The translations under genes were made by a program, and so were the position numbers. The notes beneath the pieces were generated by a model. It was given only the letters and a program-made list of their open reading frames with translations, did not search any database and had not been told where the DNA came from. A DNA stretch of 41,825 nt from Actinomycetospora sp. (lineage in GTDB: Bacteria > Actinomycetota > Actinomycetes > Mycobacteriales > Pseudonocardiaceae). Positions 35,025 through 41,825 of the stretch are shown here, piece after piece (the stretch's first letter is position 1; every line of letters starts with the position of its first letter). The stretch lies in assembly GCA_029266415.1 (NCBI GenBank), contig JAQSWW010000009.1:1-41825 (forward strand), written 5' to 3'.

Positions 35025-36431
35025 TCAAGGGCCCTCACGGCGCCGGAGGGGCACGAAGCGGCGCAGCTTCCCGGTCTGCGGGTCGCGGTCGAGCGCGGCG
35101 CGGCTCTCGACGACGACCTCCGGGTGGGGCAGGCCGGCGGCGGCGAGGGCGGTCGCGAGCCGACCGGCCAGGACGTCCCCGTCGACGCGTGCGCCGGGCT
35201 CCGCGGGGACGACCGTGGCGGCGATCCCCGCCGGGGTCTGGTGCACCTGGTACTCGGCGACCTCCGGGCACTGCACGAGCACCGACCGCACGACGTGCGG
35301 GTGCAGGGTCACCCCGGCGTAGCGGAAGACGTCGTCGTGGCGGCCCTGCGCGGTCGCGCGCAGGTGCCCGCCCGGACCGGTCGGGGACGCCGTCAGCACG
35401 TCGGTGAGCTCGTAGCGGATCAGCGGCTGGAGGTGGTTCTCCAGGTTCGTGACGAGCACGGCGGCGGAGGGCGTGCCGGGCGGCACCGGCCGGTGTCGCT
35501 CGTCGACCAGCTCCACGATGCAGCCGTCCTCGGCGAACACGACGTGCTCGTCGTCGGGGGCGCTCGTGCCCACGAGGCCCTCGGTCGAGCCGAACGTGTT
35601 GACGAGCGGGACGCCGAACGCGTCCCTGATCGCGGTGCGGAGCTCGGGGGTCAGCGTCTCGCTCGTGCTCGTCACCATCATCGGCCGGATGCGCAGCCGG
35701 CCGGCCCGCTGGTCCGCGGCCAGGCGCGCGAGCACCGAGGGGTAGCCGTAGAGCAGGGGCGCCTGCAGCGCGTTGAGCCGGTCCACGATGTCGGCGAGCG
35801 GCGCGGTGGCCGGGACCGGCAGGAAGTGGAAGGGCAACAGGCCGCCGGCCATCCGGATCGCCCCGCCCGTCGGGTGGACGGCGGAGCCGGCCGCCACGAT
35901 CGCGATCGGGAGACCGCCCGGGGGCGGGCCGCCCATCTGCTGGATCCGGGCCACGAGGGTGCGGCACAGCGAGCCGACGAACTGGACCATGGCGCGGGGA
36001 TCGAGCACGAACACCCCGCGCCGTCCGGAACTGCCCCCCGAGGCGAAGGCCACGTACTCGTCGAGGATCGGCCGGGGCTCGGTGCCGGTCCGGGCGAGCG
36101 TGGCCTCGACCAGGCCGCGGGTCAGCCGGCGATCGGTGACGACGTCGTCGAACCCCTCCACCACGTCGGCCTTCGTCATCGTCGGCAACGCGGAGAGGTC
36201 ACGCGGGTCGACGCGGTCGGGGTCGACGCCCGCGAGCCGCCGGGCGTGGAAGGGCGAGCGCTCGGTGGCGTCCGCGAGGAGGGACCGCAGGCGCGCCCGC
36301 TGGTGGTCGAGGATGCGGTCCCGGTCCCACGCCGTCCGGGCGATCAGCTCCGGGAGCGCCGCCACCAGGGCGGGCTGCAGGCGATCGCGGTAGGCGGCGA
36401 GCGGGGTCGGGGGTGCGGCGGTCACGGACAT
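35025..36431 (-). CDS. Phenylacetate-CoA ligase (PaaK)-like adenylate-forming enzyme
   Basis: 468 residues. ALPTMTKADVVEGFDDVVTD and YVAFASGGSSGRRGVFVLDP (P-loop-like AMP-binding motif) are PaaK/CapK landmarks, followed by LLYGYPSVLARLAADQ, VNTFGSTEGLVGTSAPDDEH and LIRYELTDVL. The family activates aromatic or other acids as acyl-AMP, then CoA. No N-terminal signal. ATG at 36431 has GAGGAA five bases before. It leads a run with aldolase and amidohydrolase genes and lies 24 bases after a TetR gene in the same direction. Paired with the PaaX-like regulator 6 kb away, aromatic acid catabolism is possible but unproven. Confidence 0.83.
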   Translation of the reverse strand: MSVTAAPPTPLAAYRDRLQPALVAALPELIARTAWDRDRILDHQRARLRSLLADATERSPFHARRLAGVDPDRVDPRDLSALPTMTKADVVEGFDDVVTDRRLTRGLVEATLARTGTEPRPILDEYVAFASGGSSGRRGVFVLDPRAMVQFVGSLCRTLVARIQQMGGPPPGGLPIAIVAAGSAVHPTGGAIRMAGGLLPFHFLPVPATAPLADIVDRLNALQAPLLYGYPSVLARLAADQRAGRLRIRPMMVTSTSETLTPELRTAIRDAFGVPLVNTFGSTEGLVGTSAPDDEHVVFAEDGCIVELVDERHRPVPPGTPSAAVLVTNLENHLQPLIRYELTDVLTASPTGPGGHLRATAQGRHDDVFRYAGVTLHPHVVRSVLVQCPEVAEYQVHQTPAGIAATVVPAEPGARVDGDVLAGRLATALAAAGLPHPEVVVESRAALDRDPQTGKLRRFVPLRRREGP

Positions 36432-36455
36432 GGCGGTTCCTCGGGACGGACGGGT

Positions 36456-37052
36456 TCAGCGCGGCTCGACGAGCCGGGAGACGAGGTCGACCACGACGTC
36501 GACCTCGAGCTGGGCGGTGCCGGCGGCGTGCTCGAGCACCCGGCCGGCGTCGAGGCAGAAGATCAGTTCGGCGATCGCGCGCGGCGGGTGGGCCGGCACG
36601 AGGCCGCCACGCTCCAGGAGGGCCTGCACGGTCGCGGCGAACGCGTCCAGCGCGCGGACGTGCAGCGCGGCGTAGCGGGCGTTCAGCTCCGGGTCCCGGG
36701 CCGCGGCGACGCGGAACTCCACGACCAGCTGCGTCCAGCCCCCGCCCTCCTCCGTGTGCCGCGCGTTCGTCAGCAGCAGCTCCCGCAGGCCCTCGATCCC
36801 GGCGTGCTCCCGGGCCAGGCGCTCGTTCTCCGCGGCCCGCGCCACGATGCGCTCCTCGAGGAGGGCGAGGAACAGCTCGGCCTTCCCGGCGAACTGCGAG
36901 TACACGACGCCCTTGGAGAAGCCGGCCTCCTCGGCGATGACGTCGAGGCGCGCGCCCGCGTAGCCGCGGGTGAGGAAGACCCGGCGCGCCGCCGCGAGCA
37001 CGAGCTCACGGTTGCGCTCGGTCTGTGCGGCACGGCTGAGGCGGGTCGTCAC
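36456..37052 (-). CDS. TetR/AcrR family regulator
   Basis: 198 residues. HTH: RNRELVLAAARRVFLTRGYA, then DVIAEEAGFSKGVVYSQFAGK. Its C-terminal domain includes RELLLTNARHTEEGGGWTQL and IAELIFCLDAGRVLEHAAG. GTG at 37052 lies directly behind a promoter with a consensus TTGACA -35 surrounded by GGGTAT/ATACCC half-sites. It heads the CoA ligase-aldolase-amidohydrolase run (24-bp gap to the ligase), which it probably controls. Confidence 0.9.
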   Translation of the reverse strand: MTTRLSRAAQTERNRELVLAAARRVFLTRGYAGARLDVIAEEAGFSKGVVYSQFAGKAELFLALLEERIVARAAENERLAREHAGIEGLRELLLTNARHTEEGGGWTQLVVEFRVAAARDPELNARYAALHVRALDAFAATVQALLERGGLVPAHPPRAIAELIFCLDAGRVLEHAAGTAQLEVDVVVDLVSRLVEPR

Positions 37053-37063
37053 ACCACGATGGA

Positions 37064-37110
37064 ATACCCGGGGTATCCGAGTGTCAACGGTATGCGGATA
37101 CCGAGGGTAT
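37064..37110 (-). promoter_or_regulatory. Promoter and half-site array of the TetR-CoA ligase operon
   Basis: Five GGTAT/ATACC half-sites: ATACCC-G-GGGTAT (37064-37076), CGGTAT-N4-ATACCG (37088-37103) and GGGTAT (37105-37110). TTGACA, a perfect -35, reads on the minus strand at 37087-37082, and TATTCC at 37066-37061 is the only near -10. The array is A/T-rich in GC-rich DNA. The first palindrome covers the -10. Confidence 0.72.
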
Positions 37111-37499
37111 TACGAAGCCGACGCGGTCTCCCACAGCCCGACGACGTTGCCCTCGGTGTCGCGGAAGTAGGCGGCGAACCCCATCTCGCCGACGGGCTGC
37201 CGGGGCGAGAGCACCGTGCCGCCGTAGGAGGCGACGTTCTCGAGGGTCTCGTCGATGTCGCCGACGTCGACGACGATGACCGGACTGCGCGGCTCGTCGT
37301 CGCCCCGGCGGAACATCCCGCCGTTGATGTAGCCGGGCTCGCCCGGCATCCCGTCCTCGGAGACGGGACCGCTCATCGCGATCGTGTAGTCCATCCCGGG
37401 CATGTCCTCGAGCGTCCACCGGAAGACCGACCCGTAGAACGCGCGCGCTCGCTCGCCGTCGTCGAACGGGATCTCGAAGTGCACCACGCGGCCGCTCAT
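37110..37499 (-). CDS. VOC (glyoxalase/bleomycin-resistance) family protein
   Basis: 129 residues, paired beta-alpha-beta-beta-beta modules: VVHFEIPFDDGERARAFYGS, then MPGMDYTIAMSG, YINGGMFRRGDDEPRSPVIV, VDVGDIDETLENVASYGGTV and GFAAYFRDTEGNVVGLWET. The final Glu and the first His/Glu could bind metal. Function not assignable. ATG at 37499 follows GGAGGAG by six bases; GTG at 37502 is less likely. It is followed by the TetR operator array and lies 14 bases past the dnaE1 stop on the same strand. Confidence 0.85.
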   Translation of the reverse strand: MSGRVVHFEIPFDDGERARAFYGSVFRWTLEDMPGMDYTIAMSGPVSEDGMPGEPGYINGGMFRRGDDEPRSPVIVVDVGDIDETLENVASYGGTVLSPRQPVGEMGFAAYFRDTEGNVVGLWETASAS

Positions 37500-37524
37500 C
37501 ACCGGCTCCTCCCGTCGGGGATCG

Positions 37525-40500
37525 TCACCCGAGGCAGCGTGGACCCAACAGGGCCTTCAGGTCACCCATCAGCGCGCCGGAGTTCTGCACCTTGAGGCCG
37601 TCGTCGAGGCGCAGCACGTGGCTCGCGCCGTTGGCGGCGAGCAGCGTCAGGTGGACCTCGCTCGGGCCCGGGTGGGCGACGAGGACCTCCTTGAGCTTGC
37701 CGACCCGCTCGGGCGTGCAGCGCGCGCTCTCGAGGACGACCTTGACCGGGGCGCCGCCGACACCGCCGGAGAGGTCGGGCACGGCGAGGTCCTCGACGAA
37801 CAGGCTGACGCGGTCGTCCCGTTTGTTGACCTTGCCCTTGACCAGCACGATCGCGTCCTCCGCGACGTCGATCGACACCGCGGCATAGGTGCGCGGGAAG
37901 AACAGCACCTCGATGCCGCCGGCGAGGTCCTCGATCTGCGCCGACGCCCAGGGCTCGCCCTTTTTGTTCACCCGGCGCGTGACGGTGGCGAGGATGCCGC
38001 CGACGGTGACCGTCGCGCCCTCGGGCACGTCGCCCTCGAGGATCTTCGTGATCGCGGTGTCGGCGCGGCTGGCGAGCACCTGCTCGAGACCGTTGAGCGG
38101 GTGGCCCGAGACGTAGAGGCCGAGCATCTCGCGCTCGAGGGCGAGGCGGTGCTTGGGCTCCCACTCCCCCTCGGGCACCTTGACGTCGAACATCCCCGTG
38201 GTGTCGGCCTCGTCCGGTCCGTCGACCGTGTCGAATCCTGGGGCCGAGAAGAGGTCGAACTGGCCGTCGGCCTCGGCCTTCTTCGTGGTCATCACCGCGT
38301 CGACGGCCTCGGCGTGCACCAGCGCCAGGCCCTTGCGCGGATGGCCCAGCGAGTCGAACGCGCCGGCCTTGATCAGCGACTCGACCGTCTTCTTGTTGCA
38401 GACCTGCTGCGGGACCTTGCGCAGGAAGTCGGAGAAGTCGGAGTAGTTGCCCTTCTCGCGGAGTCGTTGACGTCGGGCGGCAGCACCGTGATGCCGATCT
38501 TGCGGCACTCGGCGAGGTAGACCGCCGCCTTGTCCTTGTCGTCGCGCACGCTGGTGAGCAGCGCGGCCATGTACTCGGCGGGGTAGTTGGCCTTGAGGTA
38601 CGCCGTCCAGTACGAGACGAGGCCGTAGCCCGCGGTGTGCGCGCGGTTGAAGGCGTAGTCGGAGAACGGGACGAGGATGTCCCACAGGGTCTTGATGGCC
38701 TCCTGCGAGTAGCCGTTGGCCTTCATACCGTCGGAGAACGGCACGAACTCCTTGTCGAGGATCTCGCGCTTCTTCTTGCCCATCGCGCGACGCAGCAGGT
38801 CGGCGGTGCCCAGCGAGTAGCCCGCGAGCTTCTGGGCGATCGCCATGACCTGCTCCTGGTAGACGATCAGACCGAACGTCTCGCCCAGGATCTCGGCCAG
38901 CGGCTCCGCGAGCTCCGGGTGGATGTGCTTGACCTCTTGCCGGCCGTTCTTGCGGTCGGCGTAGTCGTTGTGCGCGTTGGCGCCCATCGGGCCCGGGCGG
39001 TAGAGCGCGAGGACCGCGGAGATGTCCTCGAAGGTGGTGGGCACCATGCGGCGCAGCAGGTCGCGCATCGGGCCGCCGTCGAGCTGGAACACGCCCAGGG
39101 TGTCGCCGCGGGCCAGCAGCTCGTAGGCGGCGGTGTCGTCGAGCCCGAGGTTGTCCAGGTCCAGCGGCGGCTTGCCGTTGAGGGCGATGTTGTGCAGCGC
39201 GTCGTCGATGACCGTGAGGTTGCGCAGGCCCAGGAAGTCCATCTTCAGCAGACCGAGCGTCTCGCAGACGCCCATGTCGAACTGCGTGATGATCGCCCCG
39301 TCGGCCTCGCGGCGCTGGATCGGGATGACGTCGATCAGCGGGGTGCTCGACATGATCACGCCGGCCGCGTGGACGCCCCACTGGCGCTTGAGGCCCTCGA
39401 GGTCGCGCGCGGTGTCGACGATCTCCTTGACCTGCGGGTCGGCCTCGTAGAGGGCGCGGACCTCGGTGGCCTCGGAGTAGCGCTTGTGGCCCGGGTCGAA
39501 GATGCCCGAGAGCGGGATGTCCTTGCCCATGACCGCGGGCGGCATGGCCTTGGAGATGCGGTCGGCGACGGCGTAGCCGGGCTGGCCGTAGAGCACGCGC
39601 GCCGAGTCCTTGATCGCGGCCTTCGCCTTGATCGTGGAGTAGGTGATGATCTGGGCGATGCGGTCCTCGCCGTACTTCTCGGTGACGTAGCGGATCATCT
39701 CGCCGCGCCGGCGCTCGTCGAAGTCGAGGTCGATGTCGGGCATCGACTTGCGCTCGGGGTTGAGGAACCGCTCGAAGATCAGGTTGTGCTTCACCGGATC
39801 GAGGTCGGTGATGCCCAGCGCGTAGGCGATGAGGCAGCCGGCGGCGCTGCCGCGGCCCGGGCCGACGCGGATGCCGACCGACTTCGCGTGCTGCACGAGG
39901 TCGGCCGTGACCAGGAAGTAGCCGGGGTAGCCCTTCTGGCAGATGACGTCGATCTCGTACGCCGCCTGCTTCCGGTGGCCGTCGGGGACCTGCCCGCCGA
40001 ACCGCCTGTTGAGGCCGCGCTCGACCTCCTTGACCAGCCAGCTCGACTCGGACTCGCCCTCGGGGACGGGGGCGACCGGCATGAGGTCGCGGCCCTCCTC
40101 GAACTCGACGTGCACCCGCTCGGCGACCGCGAGGGTGTTGTCGCAGGCCTCGGGGAAGACGCCGTCCCACTGCTGGCGCATCTCCTGTGCGCTCTTGAGG
40201 TAGAAGTCCTGCGCGTCGAACCGGAAGCGGTTGGGGTCGCTCATCGTCTTGCCGGTCTGGACGCAGAGGAGCACCTCGTGCGGCTTGGCGTCCTTGGCGT
40301 ACGTGTAGTGCAGGTCGTTGGTGGCCAGGCCGGGCAGGTCGAGCTTCTTCTTGAGGTCGTGGAGGTCGTCGCGGACCCGGCGCTCGATCTCGATGCCGTG
40401 GTCCATCAGCTCGCAGAAGAAGTTGTCCTCGCCGAAGATGTCGCGGTAGTCGCTCGCGGCCTGGCAGGCGCCGTCGAAGTCGCCGCGCTGGAGCAGGCGC

Positions 40501-40970
40501 TGGACCTCGCCCGACGGGCACCCGGTGGTGGCGATGATGCCCTTGCCGTAGGTCTCGAGCAGCTCGCGGTCCATGCGCGGCTTGTAGTAGTAGCCCTCGA
40601 GGCTGGCGAGGCTGGAGAGCCGGAAGAGGTTGTGCATCCCCTCCGTGTTCTCGGCCAGCAGCGTCATGTGGGTGTACATCTCGCCGGGGTTGTCGTCCGA
40701 GACGACCTGCCCGCCGAGCGTGGCCCGCTTGCGCTCGTGACGGCTGCCGGGCGCGAGGTAGCCCTCCATGCCGATGATCGGCTTGACCCCGTGGGCCTGC
40801 GACTTCTTCCAGAACTCGTAGGCGCCGAACGTGTTGCCGTGGTCGGTCATCGCCAGGGCGGGCATGCCCATGCGCGCGGCCTCGGCGAACAGGTCGTCCA
40901 GCCGCGCGGCACCGTCGAGCATCGAGAACTCGGTGTGCGTGTGCAGGTGGACGAACGAGTCGCCGGTCAC
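37525..40970 (-). CDS. dnaE1: DNA polymerase III alpha subunit, replicative (frame-broken in this sequence)
   Basis: The main replicative polymerase. N-terminal PHP domain starts [16 protein letters not shown]; the catalytic aspartates are in [13 protein letters not shown] (about 411-423). The first 837 codons (40970-38460) end [11 protein letters not shown]; then the frame changes and the protein resumes as [20 protein letters not shown] for 311 codons to [15 protein letters not shown]. Compared with remembered mycobacterial DnaE1, about 33 residues plus one base (near 100 nt) are missing at 38459-38463; the frame shift also demands a loss of 3n+1 bases. With them the length would be about 1181, normal for the family. 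An assembly gap is likely, since the gene is essential. A PafBC-like promoter lies upstream. Confidence 0.9.
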
Positions 40971-41054
40971 GTCGTGGGACCACCCTTCCAGGGCCGGGAT
41001 CGGGTGCCGCCGACCGCGCCCGGCGTGCGGGTGGCGGTCGGTGGAGGTGGCCCC

Positions 41055-41077
41055 AGCGTAAACGCGCCCCCCGACAG
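41055..41077 (-). promoter_or_regulatory. PafBC-type DNA-damage promoter candidate of dnaE1
   Basis: CTGTCGGGG (41077-41069), eight bases, TACGCT (41060-41055) on the minus strand: the same TGTCGGGG-N8-TANNNT arrangement as before uvrA, close to the TTGTCRGTG-N8-TANNNT consensus. The start would be near 41048, with a 78-nt leader. It is the only TANNNT I picked in this gap. Confidence 0.55.
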
Positions 41078-41299
41078 CGCCGTCCCTCCCCGAGGCCTCC
41101 GACCGTCGTCGCTGCTCACCTCCGCGGCACCCGGCGTGTCGCCCGGATCCGGGCTGTGTCCCACGCGTCCCAGGCGCCCCAGACACCTCCGTGTGGCGGC
41201 CTCCGGGGTGCCGGCGTGGGGGCCACGCTGGCGAAACCGACACAGCACGTCGATAGGGCGAGGAAATCCGCCTCGATCAAGGACGGGGCGCGGCGAGAC

Positions 41300-41360
41300 C
41301 GCGAGGGGCACGTTCGGCAGGCTCCGACGCCTGTCGATCATGCGCACCGTGCCCCTCGCG
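41300..41360 (-). terminator. Large hairpin downstream of the partial gene at the window end
   Basis: CGCGAGGGGCACG (41300-41312) and CGTGCCCCTCGCG (41348-41360) are perfect 13-bp arms. The 35-nt loop contains a second small stem, CAGGC/GCCTG. It starts six bases after the stop of the gene ending at 41367 (minus strand), so a terminator is likely; an RNA element is an alternative. Confidence 0.65.
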
Positions 41361-41366
41361 CCGTCC

Positions 41367-41825
41367 TCAGCGGTCAGCGGCCGCGTCGAGGGCGTCGAGC
41401 CACCGGTCGCCGCCGGCTCCCCCGACGACCAGCACGGCGGCGAGCAGCCAGATCCGCGCGACCAGGACGTCGTCGGGGATCCGGCACGCCTGCTCCCGCA
41501 GCGCCTCCCGCGCCGTCGGCCCGAGCACCCGTGCGGCGTCGTCGACCGCGGGCCCCGCCTGGCCGAGGACCTCCGCGACCCAGGCGGTCGCCCGCTCCGG
41601 CAGGTCGGCCTGCGGGAACCTCCGCCGCGCCTTCGCGAGCCACGAGCCGGCGAAGAGGTTGACCAGGAACGGGTGGCCCCGGGCGACGAAGGCGCGCGCC
41701 ACCTCGGGGTCCTGCTGCTCCACGGTGGCCGCCACGGCCTCGCGGATGCCGGCCTGGAGCAGGTCGAGGAGGTCGGGCCAGGCGTCGTCGTCCTCGTCCT
41801 CGCCGTCCCACCCGTCGTCGTCGTC
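41367..41825 (-). CDS. Conserved hypothetical protein, C-terminal part (cut by window edge)
   Basis: 152 residues are visible; the start is outside the window. An acidic run (DDDDGWDGEDEDDDAWPDLL) is followed by a mostly helical region: REAVAATVEQQDPEVARAFV, FLVNLFAGSWLAKARRRFPQ and DVLVARIWLLAAVLVVGGAG near the end, the last being hydrophobic enough for a membrane or buried helix. I do not recognise a family. It ends in front of a strong hairpin. Confidence 0.6.
   Translation of the reverse strand, partial: DDDDGWDGEDEDDDAWPDLLDLLQAGIREAVAATVEQQDPEVARAFVARGHPFLVNLFAGSWLAKARRRFPQADLPERATAWVAEVLGQAGPAVDDAARVLGPTAREALREQACRIPDDVLVARIWLLAAVLVVGGAGGDRWLDALDAAADR

Larger units (their letters stand above)
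40971..41366 (-). other. Gene-free stretch upstream of dnaE1
   Basis: About 400 bases. It holds the PafBC-like promoter (41055-41077), a run without recognisable signals (41080-41250) and a large hairpin (41300-41360) close behind the next gene. Short open frames here lack family resemblance, and I do not call them genes. Confidence 0.5.

Noticed and set aside
41156-41347. Small open frames upstream of dnaE1
   Set aside because: Arg/Gly/Pro-rich, overlapping on both strands, without ribosome binding sites or similarity.

Overview
The window is about 42 kb of very GC-rich DNA with strong G/C at third codon positions, frequent GTG starts, F420-type oxidoreductases, a mycothiol-type DinB-like enzyme, TANNNT -10 boxes and many probably leaderless genes. 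This fits an actinomycete. The gene order infC, uvrA, nadABC with an NrtR-type regulator, bioB-bsaP, bioD, bioF, bioA, dnaE1 resembles the mycobacterial/Pseudonocardiales chromosomal backbone, so I infer a Pseudonocardiales-like chromosome rather than a plasmid or phage. I see no tRNA, rRNA, CRISPR array, insertion sequence or prophage gene.

Layout. (1) 1-2551: 5' end of infC (AUC start) behind a structured leader, then a TetR regulator divergent from a cupin/hydrolase pair with two tandem operators between them. (2) 2548-8630: uvrA with a PafBC-type DNA-damage promoter, an AraC regulator, a DinB-like enzyme, a small CxxC protein, a metallo-beta-lactamase-fold hydrolase and a frame-broken membrane-anchored gene. 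(3) 8712-13443: F420-linked LLM/PPOX pair, S4 protein, cupin, small Cys-rich protein, YCII protein, ArsR-SRPBCC fusion, secreted GH12 cellulase. (4) 13454-19133: DadA-like oxidase and nadA-nadB-nadC (4-bp overlaps) divergent from an NrtR-type Nudix/wHTH regulator, with two strong palindromes between them. (5) 19189-28724: LON-domain and SnoaL-like genes, then the biotin region bioA, bioF, [TetR remnant, MEDS-STAS, MEDS-anti-sigma-like], bioD, bioB, bsaP, DUF2567, M20 peptidase. (6) 28768-37499: accessory catabolic/regulatory genes: PaaX-like regulator, TetR-MFS-aldehyde dehydrogenase operon, TetR-CoA ligase-aldolase-amidohydrolase group, VOC protein. (7) 37525-41825: dnaE1, missing about 100 nt and out of frame in this sequence, its promoter region and a partial gene.

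How the parts work together. nadA/B/C turn aspartate into nicotinate mononucleotide and are probably repressed through the divergent NrtR-like protein. bioA/F/D/B plus BsaP cover the last four steps of biotin synthesis. uvrA and dnaE1, the two DNA-metabolism genes here, are the only ones where I found a TGTCGGGG-N8-TANNNT promoter, the signature of PafBC-controlled DNA-damage promoters. A palindromic element with identical 17-nt and 11-nt blocks lies just before dadA-like and bioF. Three TetR regulators each have a palindromic or repeated operator candidate at their own promoter.

Quality caveat: dnaE1, the gene at 8114-8630 and perhaps the 3' end of the PaaX gene look disrupted. Since dnaE1 is essential in relatives, sequence or assembly error is a serious possibility.
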